Assembly: GCA_937959395.1 (NCBI GenBank) | Contig: CALGLR010000031.1 | Span: 1-64,000, forward strand | From: an uncultured Flavobacteriaceae bacterium | Lineage (GTDB): Bacteria; Bacteroidota; Bacteroidia; Flavobacteriales; Flavobacteriaceae | Reading direction: 5' to 3' | Length of the DNA stretch: 64,000 nt | Shown: piece by piece, positions 45,676-54,729 of the stretch | Numbering within the stretch: the first letter of the stretch is position 1 | How the letters are laid out: every line of letters starts with the position of its first letter | The notes under the pieces: generated by a model | Database searches by the model: none | Told to the model about the DNA's origin: nothing | The model's input: only the letters and a program-made list of their open reading frames with translations | Made by a program: the position numbers and the translations under genes

Positions 45676-46620
45676 TTAGGGATTGTAAAATTTTTCTTTA
45701 ATTTTATTTACTATGGTTTGAGCAAGTTTCTCTTTACTTTCAATAGTCCAACCAGCAACATGGGGTGATAGTATCGTATTTTGGGCTTTTATTAAATAAG
45801 TAAAAGCTTCTGGAAATTCATTATTATTAAATAAATTTTCAAAAGATTTTTTTTCATATTCCAAAACATCTAAACCAGCGCCTAGTATTTTTTTTCTTTT
45901 TAATGCTGAAACCAAATCACTAGTTACGACGCTTTTACCACGAGCTGTGTTGATTAACCAAAACGAGTTTTTAAAAGCATCAATAAACTTAGAGTTAACC
46001 ATATTTATTGTTAATGGTGTTTGTGGCGTGTGCAAGCTTAATATTTCTGCTTTTAATTGAAGTTCTTTTAAAGATACTTGCTTAGCGTTTTCATCACCTA
46101 CATTTGGTTTTATATCATAACATAAAACTTCGACTTCGAACCCTCTTAATTTTTTCGCAAAAGCTTTACCCATATTGCCATAACCAATTAGTCCTACCGT
46201 TTTTCCGTCGAGTTCAAGGCCTCGATTATCTTCTCTCAACCATTGCCCTTTGCGAACTTCGGCATCTGCTTTATTTAATTTATTAAATAAAGATAGTAGC
46301 ATGGCTAAGCTATGTTCACCAACAGCATTGCGATTGCCTTCAGGTGCAGCAATTAGAGTGATTCCTTTACTTTCAGCATATTTACAATCTATATTTTCTA
46401 ATCCAGCTCCAACGCGGCCAATAAACTTTAATTTTTTTGCAGCATCCAAAAATGATTTATCTATTGAAAAACGACTGCGAATAATAAAACCATCATATTC
46501 ATGGATTTTATTTTGTATCGCGGTTTTAGAAGAGGTGTAATCTTCATGATTGGTATGCCCTAAATCATTAAGTTGATTAATAAGTAATGGGTGATTTGTA
46601 TCTAAATGTAGAATTTTCAT
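45676..46620 (-). CDS. D-2-hydroxyacid dehydrogenase (SerA-like)
   Basis: 314 residues of the D-isomer 2-hydroxyacid dehydrogenase family. The Rossmann motif is GKTVGLIGYGNMGKAFAKKL (~140-160). Catalytic Arg lies in NTARGKSVV, Glu in the LDVLEYEKK region and His in SPHVAGWTIES. It may act as phosphoglycerate dehydrogenase for serine synthesis, but without a C-terminal ACT domain the substrate is uncertain; it could reduce another 2-oxoacid. The upstream neighbour is a broken gene, so it is probably transcribed alone. Confidence 0.88.
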   Translation of the reverse strand: MKILHLDTNHPLLINQLNDLGHTNHEDYTSSKTAIQNKIHEYDGFIIRSRFSIDKSFLDAAKKLKFIGRVGAGLENIDCKYAESKGITLIAAPEGNRNAVGEHSLAMLLSLFNKLNKADAEVRKGQWLREDNRGLELDGKTVGLIGYGNMGKAFAKKLRGFEVEVLCYDIKPNVGDENAKQVSLKELQLKAEILSLHTPQTPLTINMVNSKFIDAFKNSFWLINTARGKSVVTSDLVSALKRKKILGAGLDVLEYEKKSFENLFNNNEFPEAFTYLIKAQNTILSPHVAGWTIESKEKLAQTIVNKIKEKFYNP

Positions 46621-46652
46621 ATTCGTTTAACTTTATAGCTTTACATTATATT

Positions 46653-47313
46653 TTATTCATTAAGCGAATGAATAATATTAATCACCTTTTCGAAAGTTAT
46701 CCCCTTTATATCAATTTCAGGAAATTTTTCTTTAGTTATTTCTTTCAATTCTTTTCGCGATAAAAAGTTAGCCAAATTACAATTAGCATTACGAAGACCT
46801 TCTTTATATGGATATAAGTCTAATGTGCTTACAAAAAGAATTTTTTTCTTTTTCCCTTTATTGTCTTTCCAGTTTTTATTCCATTTAGAGGATTCTTTAA
46901 TTAATACACCAGTAAGTCCACTGCCATGCGAACCGCCTCCATTTTTAATTATGTTTGGCGAGTTTTCATCTATAATAAAGGCACAGTATTTGCCAATGAT
47001 GTCAAATTTCAAATACATCCCCAATTATTTAAATCTCCAGAATAACCTAAATTAAAATACTTTTCACCATTATATTCAATAGCCCAAGCAGATTTTCCTT
47101 TTTTAATTCTTTTTTTTGTTTTAGAATCAACTATTTTTTTATTTGAATGTAAGAATTATGTTCTTTTTTTATTTGCGCTAATGCACTTACTTCCCATATG
47201 GAATCATTAACAAAATCGGCAGTAGTTTGGTAAAGTTTAATAGATTCTTCCTTTATCTGTGAGTAAGTAATTTGAATAAATAAAATCGTAAATAGTAATA
47301 GAATTCTTTTCAT
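46653..47313 (-). pseudogene. Secreted hypothetical protein broken by two homopolymer frameshifts
   Basis: Starts at 47313 with a signal peptide (MKRILLLFTILFIQITYSQ) and stops at 47131 after SYIQIKK. Adding one base in the A7 run there continues in frame as IVDSKTKKRIKKGKSAWAIE and NGEKYFNLGYSGDLNNWG. A second missing base in the GGGG run at ~47025 then joins GMYLKFDIIGKYCAFIIDE and runs to the stop at 46653. The restored protein would be ~220 residues, unknown family. Both lesions are single-base losses in homopolymers, so they may be sequencing errors or real decay. Confidence 0.75.
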
Positions 47314-47333
47314 TTTTTTGTGTTATTATAAAT

Positions 47334-47699
47334 CTATATCTCTGGGTATTCAGTTTGAGTACGTTCATGTTTTACTTTACCAGTATGCGCAGTATTTAAT
47401 TTTTCGAAGAGCATAATATGAACCTCTTCATCATTTTTAGTCATTGGGTTATGTTCGACTCCTTTTGGTACAACAATAAATTCGCCTTCTTTTACTATTT
47501 CTGTACGGTCTCTAAATTGCATGTATAAAGTGCCTTTAGTAACCTGAAATAATTCATCTTCATTTTCATGGCTATGCCAAACAAATTCACCTTTAATTTT
47601 TGCAAGTATAACTTGCATATCATCGACCATCGCAATTCTATGGGGTTGCCATTGTTTGCTAAATGCGGCATGTTTGTCTTTTATATTAATTGCTTTCAT
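47334..47699 (-). CDS. Cupin domain protein
   Basis: 121 residues, a single cupin barrel. The first cupin motif is GEFVWHSHENEDELFQVTKG (His-x-His and Glu metal ligands) and the second is FIVVPKGVEHNPMTKNDEEV (metal-ligand His in GVEHNP). Likely a small metal-binding enzyme or sensor; no substrate can be named. The next feature downstream on the minus strand is the broken secreted gene, 20 bp away. Confidence 0.88.
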   Translation of the reverse strand: MKAINIKDKHAAFSKQWQPHRIAMVDDMQVILAKIKGEFVWHSHENEDELFQVTKGTLYMQFRDRTEIVKEGEFIVVPKGVEHNPMTKNDEEVHIMLFEKLNTAHTGKVKHERTQTEYPEI

Positions 47700-47737
47700 A
47701 ATCTATAATTTATGACATTAAATGATTTGTATTTTTA

Positions 47738-47903
47738 ATAGTTTCTGGTCGGAAATACAGCACTATTAAATTTGTTTCTTTTTGCGAAATTTTGATTTTT
47801 TTTAATCGTTTGATGCTAATGCATCTACTTCATAAAATAAAACCAAAATTTCATCAAAAATAGTCCAAATTATAAAAATCGTCTATTTCCGACCAGACAC
47901 TAT
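47738..47903. repeat. 166-bp hairpin/MITE-like element with TGGTCGGAA ends
   Basis: Arms 47738-47757 and 47884-47903 match over 20 nt with one mismatch (ATAGT(T/G)TCTGGTCGGAAATA). Inside, GAAATTTTG..TTTT pairs with AAAACCAAAATTTC, and the centre has GATGC-TAAT-GCATC near 47812-47825. The terminal TGGTCGGAA is also present in the inverted repeats of the IS at 58118-59037, suggesting a non-autonomous relative. It fills the 214-bp gap between mgtE and the cupin gene. Confidence 0.75.
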
Positions 47904-47913
47904 ATAGACGTTA

Positions 47914-49281
47914 TTAAAACCCAATAATTAGTCCGGCGATAACGAAAAAAAGATAAATTCCTAATATGTCATTGCTGGTAGTTATGAATGGTCCAGTTGC
48001 TATTGCAGGGTCAATACCACGTTTATCTAAAATTATTGGAACAAAAGTGCCAACCAATGCAGCTACTACAATTACACTCATCATAGATACTGCAATTGCT
48101 AAGCTTTCTGTAGGGTCTTGTTTAATTAAAAAGCCAAAGAGAATAACGAGTATTGCTAATACAAAACCATTAATTAAGCTTAGTCCTACCTCTTTTATAA
48201 GTCTACCAAATAAACTTCCTTTAACGTTATCGTTTGCTAAACCTTGAACAATTATGGCGCTAGATTGTACACCAACATTCCCTGCCATTGCAGCAATTAA
48301 TGGTGTGTAGAAGAAAAGATTAGGAACGGTTTGCATTACATTTTCAAAATCTTTCATAATGAAAACACTGCCTAAACCTCCAAAAAGACCTAAAACTAAC
48401 CACGGTAACCTTGCTTTAGTCAATTCAAAAATACTGTCATCGGCTTCTACGTCTTGAGAGATACCTGCTGCAAGTTGGTAATCTTTTTCAGCTTCTTCTT
48501 TTATAACATCAACAATATCATCTATAGTAATGCGTCCTAAAAGTGTTTTATTATCATCGACAACAGGAATGGCTTCTAAATCATATTTTTGCATCAATTT
48601 TGCAACATGTTCTTCATCTTCATTCACATTTACATAATCTACATTAGAGATGTATATGTCTGCTATTTTTTGCTCACTTTTTGCAGTAATTAAATCTTTT
48701 AAAGAGAGTCGGCCTATGAGTTTGTCTTCCTTATCTACAACATATATTGAATGGACTCTGGTTACTTCTTGAGCTTGACCTCTTATACGACGTAAACAAC
48801 CTGCAACAGTCCATGTTTCATATACTTTTACAAGCTCTTTTGCCATAAGGGCACCTGCAGTATCTTCCTGATAGGTTAAGAGTTCTTCAATTTCTGCTTT
48901 ATGTTCTTCATCTTCAATATTAGAAATAACTTCCTGCTGTCTTTCTTCAGGGAGTTCAGCAATAATATCGGCGGCATCATCAGTATCTAGTTCTTCAATT
49001 TCTTCAGCAATTTCTTTAGCTGAAAGGTTTTTTAATATTTTTTCACGATTGTCTTCATCTAGCTCCATTAAAACATCTGCAGTGGTCTCAGAGTCTAAGA
49101 GTTTAATAATATAAACCGCTTGTTCTAGATTTAAATCATCTAAAATTTCGGCAATATCTGCATAATGAAACTCATTTAGAAGTCCTTGTAATTCCTTATC
49201 GTTTTTGTTTCCGATAAGGGTTTCTACTTTTTCTAAAAGAGCATCGGTTAGATGAAAATGTATGTGATCTTTATTTTCCAC
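47914..49281 (-). CDS. mgtE: Magnesium transporter MgtE
   Basis: 455 residues, full-length MgtE. The N-terminal superhelical domain shows ELDTDDAADIIAELPEERQQ. Two CBS domains follow (AGALMAKELVKVYETWT; VNEDEEHVAKLMQKYDLEAI and PVVDDNKTLLGRITIDDIVD). Five C-terminal membrane helices include PLIAAMAGNVGVQSSAIIVQ with the pore motif and FVPIILDKRGIDPAIATGP. Gated Mg2+ channel of the inner membrane. It starts 5 bp after the ksgA stop, so it belongs to the TPR-GNAT-DUF4286-ksgA-mgtE run. Confidence 0.96.
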   Translation of the reverse strand: MENKDHIHFHLTDALLEKVETLIGNKNDKELQGLLNEFHYADIAEILDDLNLEQAVYIIKLLDSETTADVLMELDEDNREKILKNLSAKEIAEEIEELDTDDAADIIAELPEERQQEVISNIEDEEHKAEIEELLTYQEDTAGALMAKELVKVYETWTVAGCLRRIRGQAQEVTRVHSIYVVDKEDKLIGRLSLKDLITAKSEQKIADIYISNVDYVNVNEDEEHVAKLMQKYDLEAIPVVDDNKTLLGRITIDDIVDVIKEEAEKDYQLAAGISQDVEADDSIFELTKARLPWLVLGLFGGLGSVFIMKDFENVMQTVPNLFFYTPLIAAMAGNVGVQSSAIIVQGLANDNVKGSLFGRLIKEVGLSLINGFVLAILVILFGFLIKQDPTESLAIAVSMMSVIVVAALVGTFVPIILDKRGIDPAIATGPFITTSNDILGIYLFFVIAGLIIGF

Positions 49282-49286
49282 TAAAA

Positions 49287-50090
49287 TTATTCGTTAACGA
49301 CATCGTTTTCAATTAAGGAAGTGAGTTTTAAAAACTGGGATACGCTTAACTGTTCTGGACGCTTTTCAAATATAACATTTGCTTTTAAACTAATAGACAG
49401 ATTAAATGTTTTTAAACTATTACGAAGTGTTTTTCTACGTTGCTGAAAAGCTGTTTTTACAACTCTAAAGAATAGTTTTTCATTACATGGTAAACTATAG
49501 TCCTCTTTTCTTGTTAGCCGTAAGACTCCAGATTCGACTCTAGGTGGCGGATTAAAAACGGTAGGTGGTACGGTAAATAAGTATTCTGCATCATAAAATG
49601 CTTGAGTGAGTACAGATAAAATACCATATACTTTGCTGCCTTCTTTTGAGCAAATGCGCTGCGCTACTTCTTTTTGAAACATTCCAGAAAATTCTGGTAT
49701 TTGATGTCTTAATTCTAAAGTCTTAAAAACAATTTGAGTTGAAATATTATACGGGAAGTTTCCTATAATAGCAAAAGGTTCTTCTTTAAAAGTTTCGCTT
49801 AAATCATATTTTAAAAAGTCTTTTTCTATTATTCTAGGCGCTAAATTTAAATAGTTGTTTTTTAAATAAGCGATAGATTCTCTATCTATTTCTATAACAT
49901 AGGTCGTTACAGGTTTTTTAAGTAAGTATTTTGTTAAAACACCCATTCCTGGTCCAATTTCTAAGATGTTGTTATAATCTTTAATCTTTAAGGAATCGAC
50001 TATTTTTTCTGCAATGGCTTCATCTTCTAAAAAGTGCTGACCTAGAAATTTTTTTGCTTTTACTTCGTTATTTGAACGTTGTTTTGACAT
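49287..50090 (-). CDS. rsmA: 16S rRNA (A1518/A1519-N6)-dimethyltransferase RsmA/KsgA
   Basis: 267 residues, normal length. AdoMet motif I is [15 protein letters not shown], the catalytic motif IV is NFPYNIS (family NLPYN) and the typical N-terminus is [20 protein letters not shown]. Also [20 protein letters not shown] text: [19 protein letters not shown]. Dimethylates two adenines near the 3' end of 16S rRNA during small-subunit maturation. Coupled to mgtE (5-bp gap); 83 bp after the DUF4286 gene. Confidence 0.97.
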   Translation of the reverse strand: MSKQRSNNEVKAKKFLGQHFLEDEAIAEKIVDSLKIKDYNNILEIGPGMGVLTKYLLKKPVTTYVIEIDRESIAYLKNNYLNLAPRIIEKDFLKYDLSETFKEEPFAIIGNFPYNISTQIVFKTLELRHQIPEFSGMFQKEVAQRICSKEGSKVYGILSVLTQAFYDAEYLFTVPPTVFNPPPRVESGVLRLTRKEDYSLPCNEKLFFRVVKTAFQQRRKTLRNSLKTFNLSISLKANVIFEKRPEQLSVSQFLKLTSLIENDVVNE

Positions 50091-50173
50091 GGATTTTTTG
50101 TTTGGCTATAAATACGCAAGTTCACTTTATTACTTGTTATGTCTTTTAAGCCTTTATATTAAAAGAAAGCTAT

Positions 50174-50500
50174 TTAATTAAAATTCACTTTGTATTCGTC
50201 TATAATTTCTAATTCTGTGCGAAAAGCAAGCATTTTATTGGCGAATTTTTTTAAACCATCACTTCTTAATGCTTCTGCATTTTCTTTATAATAAGCATTT
50301 AAAGCTTCTCGGGAATAGGATGTGTATTGTATTGAGTAGGATTGACCTCCTAACTCTTCCTCGACCAGAATTTTAGTGAGTTTTGCGCTTTCAAATTTTC
50401 CTGTAGCTAAAACTTTGGGAATATGTTCTTTAATCCATATTAGCCATTCTTTATGAACACTATCATCTATGTTTATGGTAACGTTATATATAATACGCAT
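50174..50500 (-). CDS. DUF4286 family protein
   Basis: 108 residues, a DUF4286 protein of the ferredoxin-like (dimeric alpha-beta barrel) type: MRIIYNVTINIDDSVHKEWL, WIKEHIPKVLATGKFESAKL and SYSIQYTSYSREALNAYY. Function unknown. Its ATG abuts or overlaps the stop of the upstream GNAT gene by one base, and the family is often linked to ksgA in Bacteroidota, as here. Confidence 0.87.
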   Translation of the reverse strand: MRIIYNVTINIDDSVHKEWLIWIKEHIPKVLATGKFESAKLTKILVEEELGGQSYSIQYTSYSREALNAYYKENAEALRSDGLKKFANKMLAFRTELEIIDEYKVNFN

Positions 50501-51015
50501 TAATCTAAGTTTTTTGCAAATAACTGAAGTTCTTCGTCGTTGTCAAAAGGAATTACCATTTTTTCGTAGGCAAATCCTAATTTTTCAAGAAGTTTAATAG
50601 AAGGTGCGTTAGAAGGTAGTGTTATTGCTGTTATTCTTTTTAAGTTAAATGTGTTTTTGGCTAAATTAATAACAGCTATAGAAGATTCGTAGCCAAATCC
50701 TTTATTTTCGTAGTCAGGAAGTAATGCAAAACCAATGTCCACATCGTCTAAAGTATCTCTTTTTATGAGCCCGCAGATTCCTATTGGTTTTAGTTTTTCT
50801 TCTTTTAATAATAGTTTATAAAAACCAAAACCGGTAGTAGCGTAACTTTTTAAATGACCTTCTTTAATACGTTGTTTTGCTTGAAAAATGGTTTCTGTAT
50901 TGCGATCTTCAATATATTTTAACCAATTAGGGGAATTAACCAGCTCTAAAAAAAACGACGCATCTTTTACAGTAAATTGTTTTATAGCAAGTCTAGTGGT
51001 CTCTGCAATAATCAT
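50500..51015 (-). CDS. GNAT family N-acetyltransferase (RimJ/RimL-like)
   Basis: 171 residues: N-terminus MIIAETTRLAIKQFTVKDAS is typical of RimJ/RimL-type GNATs. The acetyl-CoA site is LPDYENKGFGYESSIAVINL, followed by AITLPSNAPSIKLLEKLGF. It probably acetylates a protein N-terminus or small molecule. Located between the TPR gene (5-bp gap) and the DUF4286 gene (1-bp overlap) in a five-gene run. Confidence 0.9.
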   Translation of the reverse strand: MIIAETTRLAIKQFTVKDASFFLELVNSPNWLKYIEDRNTETIFQAKQRIKEGHLKSYATTGFGFYKLLLKEEKLKPIGICGLIKRDTLDDVDIGFALLPDYENKGFGYESSIAVINLAKNTFNLKRITAITLPSNAPSIKLLEKLGFAYEKMVIPFDNDEELQLFAKNLD

Positions 51016-51020
51016 TAGTG

Positions 51021-52799
51021 TTAATTAATGGCATCTCCTCGTAATGCTCTAAATTTCTTTCTTGAATCTACAAAATAGATACTATCTGCATGATCAAAAA
51101 TAATTTTTTCATACAATAGTTTTGCTTTTTCTGGCTGCGCTAGGGGATCTGCATAAATTTCGGCTAGGTAGTATATTGCATCATCAACTAAAATACTCTC
51201 TTTGTAATCGTTTATTAGTCTTTCATAATTTTTTTTAGCACGCTCATAATCTTTTTTCTCTTCAAGCAGTTGTGCTTGTTTTATTAAGGCCTGAGGAATA
51301 ATTACTGCGGTTTTATCTATATTAAGAACCTCTTCTAATAGTATTATAGATTCGTCTTTTCTATTTTGAAAAGCTAATAAGTCTGCCTTTGCATATTTTT
51401 TTAAATTCACTTGCAGCGAATCTTCTTGGCGGTTATCTGCTATTAAAAGTTTTAAATCTAAAGCATCGTTAGCTGTTAATTGAGTTGTAGAAGCTTTTAA
51501 TACTTTGAGCTGTGATTCTGCCCATTTAAAATCTCCTTTATAATAACTTGTTTTTGCTACTTTAAAGCGTGCTTCTTGAGAAATGGTACTGTTTTTTAAA
51601 CTACGCTGTATTTGCGTATAATAAATTAATGCTTCATTAAACTTTTCTTCTAAAACGAGAATATCTCCTAATTCTAATTTTACTTTAGCGACTTTAAATT
51701 TAGAGAGTTCTAATTTTAGAGCGTCTTTTAAAAAATTAATAGCAGCATTTGTATCCTTTAAATAAAAAGCTAAAAAATGTGAGTAGGCAATTTGTAAATC
51801 TAAAGTTGCTGAAAATTTTCCCTGCTCTTCAAATAAGGCCAAGTACTTTTCTTGGATTGTTTTATATTCTTTTTTTGAAGCTTGTTTTGTTTCAATTTCT
51901 AATAGATAATAGTGAGCACCTAAACGATCATCTATTTCTTGCGAGTTTTCTATAATAAATTGAAAAATTTCTTTTGCAATTTCATTCTCGTTTTGAGTTT
52001 TAGTAATAATTGCTAATTCTTGTATTCTATTTAAGCTCTCTAGTTCTCTTTTGTAGATTGCTTTTTCTTGAATAAAAGCTTTATTGTAGTCTTTCTGCTG
52101 AATAAATAACCAACTAAGCATATCATTCCATAACAAATTAGGCTCAGTTTGTATTTTTTTAAGTAGAATTTTTCTTAGAACGATATTGTTTTCATTATCT
52201 CCATTTTCACTAATAAATTCACTTATTGAACGCTTTATAGTATTTAAATAAGCTTTGTTCTTTTCTCCAAAATTTATGTAGCTATTAAACATTCTTTCAA
52301 TATCTCCTTGTTCGCCATAAATACGCGCTAATTGCATATTGAAATTAAGGTCTGGTTTTAGAGTCATTGCATTTTCGTAAGTAGCAATAGCTTGGTTTAA
52401 TAAGGAGTAGTTTTCAAAAGCACGACCTATAGTGTATGCTGTGTTGGGAGATGTATCTATAATAGATATAGCTTTATCGTAATTTAGCTTTGAGTTTATA
52501 GTATCTTTTTGTAATTGATAATTATACCCAAGTTCTACTATAAAGGCACCGTTATTTCTTGAAGTGCCTAATTTAGAAAGTAATAAGGTTTCTGCTTCTT
52601 TAAATTGTTCTAGCTGTTGGTGTGTTTTAACAAGTTGGAGTAGGTAGTTTCTGTTATTTTTGTTTTTTTGATAGAGTTTTTTAAAAGAGACTAAAGCTTT
52701 ATCGAACTCTCCTTTATTAAAATACTCTTTTGCTAATATGTCGTTTTGAGCATTTACGCCAAAACATATTAAAAACAATAAAAGGGCTATTATTCGCAT
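51021..52799 (-). CDS. Tetratricopeptide-repeat protein, exported
   Basis: 592 residues with a signal peptide (MRIIALLLFLICFGVNAQ) and TPR helices along the whole length, for example EYFNKGEFDKALVSFKKLYQ, QAIATYENAMTLKPDLNFNM, EKFNEALIYYTQIQRSL and KKDYERAKKNYERLINDYKE. The last (DAIYYLAEIYADPLAQPEKA) resembles YbgF/outer-membrane assembly-associated repeats. Predicted periplasmic scaffold; no enzymatic motif. It heads the run TPR-GNAT-DUF4286-rsmA-mgtE. Confidence 0.87.
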   Translation of the reverse strand: MRIIALLLFLICFGVNAQNDILAKEYFNKGEFDKALVSFKKLYQKNKNNRNYLLQLVKTHQQLEQFKEAETLLLSKLGTSRNNGAFIVELGYNYQLQKDTINSKLNYDKAISIIDTSPNTAYTIGRAFENYSLLNQAIATYENAMTLKPDLNFNMQLARIYGEQGDIERMFNSYINFGEKNKAYLNTIKRSISEFISENGDNENNIVLRKILLKKIQTEPNLLWNDMLSWLFIQQKDYNKAFIQEKAIYKRELESLNRIQELAIITKTQNENEIAKEIFQFIIENSQEIDDRLGAHYYLLEIETKQASKKEYKTIQEKYLALFEEQGKFSATLDLQIAYSHFLAFYLKDTNAAINFLKDALKLELSKFKVAKVKLELGDILVLEEKFNEALIYYTQIQRSLKNSTISQEARFKVAKTSYYKGDFKWAESQLKVLKASTTQLTANDALDLKLLIADNRQEDSLQVNLKKYAKADLLAFQNRKDESIILLEEVLNIDKTAVIIPQALIKQAQLLEEKKDYERAKKNYERLINDYKESILVDDAIYYLAEIYADPLAQPEKAKLLYEKIIFDHADSIYFVDSRKKFRALRGDAIN

Positions 52800-52877
52800 T
52801 GTATAACTTTATGTAAATATAACAAATATGTAAGCTAGAAATTGTGAAGGATATGGTAAATTATCTTATAATAAAGT

Positions 52878-52905
52878 AAAATGCCTAACGTAAGTCAGGC
52901 ATTTT
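52878..52905 (-). terminator. Putative terminator hairpin
   Basis: AAAATGCCT (52878-52886) pairs with AGGCATTTT (52897-52905) around a 10-nt loop. On the minus strand it is followed by T-rich DNA. It would end transcription of the small 53025-53150 gene before the TPR gene's promoter. Confidence 0.6.
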
Positions 52906-53024
52906 GCCAATCTAAATAAGTGTGCTATTAATCATATAATCTAAAATGATTCAAATACTCGATTGGATATCTTCTATAGCGAAATATTATTTTATTTCAT
53001 ATTAATTTAATGGTAATCAGCAGT

Positions 53025-53150
53025 TTAATTATTATCTACGATGACTACATTTTCACTAGTTTTAATTGTTTGGTCGAAATCTGTTGAAATAACTTTCGCT
53101 CCTAAAAAAATTAATACCGCTAGTAAAAATAAGCGTATAACATTCTTCAT
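53025..53150 (-). CDS. Possible 41-aa small membrane or secreted peptide
   Basis: A short frame starting at the ATG at 53150: one hydrophobic helix (VIRLFLLAVLIFLGAKVI) followed by a polar tail ending VVIVDNN. The lysine before the helix and the charge pattern fit a signal-anchor or an exported peptide. It lies between the serS terminator upstream and another hairpin terminator downstream, which argues for an independent transcription unit. No family is recognised; its reality rests on composition and context only. Confidence 0.5.
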   Translation of the reverse strand: MKNVIRLFLLAVLIFLGAKVISTDFDQTIKTSENVVIVDNN

Positions 53151-53219
53151 ATATTCAAGTTCATTAGTTTTGGGGACTACAATGTTGTTAAAAATATTGA
53201 AATATGAAAGAAAATACCC

Positions 53220-53259
53220 AAAAAATCGTCAAACAGCATTTTAAAGATGCCGTTTGTCG
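53220..53259 (-). terminator. serS terminator
   Basis: On the minus strand CGACAAACGGCAT pairs with ATGCTGTTTGACG (53247-53259 and 53227-53239, one G-T pair and one mismatch) and is followed by ATTTTTT. It lies 37 bp after the serS stop. Confidence 0.8.
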
Positions 53260-53295
53260 ATTTTATTTGATAAAACCGAATAATTTAATATGAAA

Positions 53296-54567
53296 TTATT
53301 CTATAATGCTAAAACCAGTATAAGGTATTAATACTTCGGGGATTACAATTCCCTTTTCTGTCTGGTAGTTTTCAAGAATGCCAGCTAAAACTCTAGGAAG
53401 TGCAAGTGAACTTCCGTTTAAAGTATGCGCTAATTCATTTTTTCCTTTACTATTTTTAAAACGTAATTTTAAACGATTTGCTTGGAAGGTTTCAAAATTT
53501 GATATTGAAGAGATTTCTAACCAGCGATTTTGAGCGGTAGAAAATACTTCAAAGTCAAAAGTCAATGCTGAAGCAAAAGAAACGTCACCTCCACATAAAC
53601 GTAAAATTCGATAAGGTAATCTTAGTTCTCTTAAAATATCTTTTACATGATCAACCATGCCATCTAAAGCTTTATATGAATTATCCGGGTGTTCAACGCG
53701 AATAATTTCAACTTTATCAAATTGATGTAATCTATTTAAACCTCTAACATGTGCGCCATAACTTCCTGCTTCTCTTCTAAAACATGGTGTATAACCTGTT
53801 ATTCCAATTGGGAAATCGGTTTCATTTAACAACACATCTCTAAAGATATTTGTTCCAGGAACTTCAGCAGTAGGAATAAGGTATAAGTTATCTTCGGTAA
53901 CATGGTACATTTGACCTTCCTTGTCTGGTAGTTGTCCAGTGCCAATACCAGAAGCTTCATTAATTAAAAGCGGTAATTGGTATTCGGTATAACCAGCTGC
54001 TGTATTCTTATCTAAAAAATAAGCGATTAAAGCGCGCTGTAATTTTGCTCCTTTTCCTTTGTAAACAGGAAAGCCGGCTCCTGTTATTTTGTTGCCCAAT
54101 TCAAAATCTATAATGTCATATTTTTTTGCCAATTCCCAATGTGGTAATGCGCCATCATAAAGTTTTGGGATATCACCTTCAATAAATATCTCTACATTAT
54201 CATCTTCTGATTTTCCTGCGGGAACAGACTCATGAGGTATGTTGGGTATTTGAAATAATAACGTTTTTAAATCGTTAGATTTAGTATTTAAATCATCTGA
54301 TAATTGCTTTGATACGTCCTTTAGATTAGTTGTTTTTGCTTTAAGCGCGTTTGCTTTTTCTGCTTGTCCAGATTTAAACAACTCACCAATTTCTTTAGAC
54401 ATAGAATTCGATTCGGCTAATGTATTGTCTAATTTTGTTTGCAAAGCACGACGTTCTTCATCTAAAGTGATAACAGCATTTATCATAACTGTAGCATCCA
54501 CATTTTTTATGGCTAAGCGTTCAATAATTAACGCTTTGTTTTCTCTAATAAAAGGTACTTGTAACAT
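53296..54567 (-). CDS. serS: Seryl-tRNA synthetase
   Basis: 423 residues, normal for bacterial SerRS. The N-terminal coiled-coil arm is helical (~30-105). Class II motif 2 is in TPCFRREAGSYGAHVRGLNR and motif 3 in LNGSSLALPRVLAGILENYQ. TAEVPGTNIFRDVLL precedes motif 2. Charges tRNA-Ser. A structured leader (54580-54667) lies directly upstream of the ATG at 54567. Confidence 0.97.
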   Translation of the reverse strand: MLQVPFIRENKALIIERLAIKNVDATVMINAVITLDEERRALQTKLDNTLAESNSMSKEIGELFKSGQAEKANALKAKTTNLKDVSKQLSDDLNTKSNDLKTLLFQIPNIPHESVPAGKSEDDNVEIFIEGDIPKLYDGALPHWELAKKYDIIDFELGNKITGAGFPVYKGKGAKLQRALIAYFLDKNTAAGYTEYQLPLLINEASGIGTGQLPDKEGQMYHVTEDNLYLIPTAEVPGTNIFRDVLLNETDFPIGITGYTPCFRREAGSYGAHVRGLNRLHQFDKVEIIRVEHPDNSYKALDGMVDHVKDILRELRLPYRILRLCGGDVSFASALTFDFEVFSTAQNRWLEISSISNFETFQANRLKLRFKNSKGKNELAHTLNGSSLALPRVLAGILENYQTEKGIVIPEVLIPYTGFSIIE

Positions 54568-54579
54568 AATTTATTTTTA

Positions 54580-54667
54580 GGGTGTTACCGCGCTAAATAG
54601 CGTGGTCGGGCTTTTCACTGTATCTTTTTTAGAAAAATAAAAAAGGATGTCGTTACAATCCCTAACA
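54580..54667. ncRNA. Structured element upstream of serS
   Basis: Three stems lie in tandem: CCGCGCTA-AA-TAGCGTGG (54588-54605; perfect with one G-U if read on the plus strand, an A-C mismatch on the minus strand), CTTTTTT/AAAAAAG (54624-54645) and a short GGAT/ATCC pair (54645-54661). The element occupies the serS leader on the minus strand. It may be a cis-regulatory RNA or a dispersed palindromic element; I cannot tell which strand is functional. Confidence 0.45.
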
Positions 54668-54729
54668 CAAAGTATGACTTCAAAAATTTGAAACGTAAAA
54701 GTAATAAGATTTTAGGTCGATAGAAACAA

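Noticed and set aside
53041..53244. 67-residue plus-strand frame
   Set aside because: It overlaps the opposite-strand small peptide and the serS terminator, and its sequence has no gene-like features.
54580..54605. T-box riboswitch (AGGGTGTTACCGCG) for serS
   Set aside because: The motif is on the strand opposite to serS, T-boxes are not expected in Bacteroidota and no specifier domain is seen.
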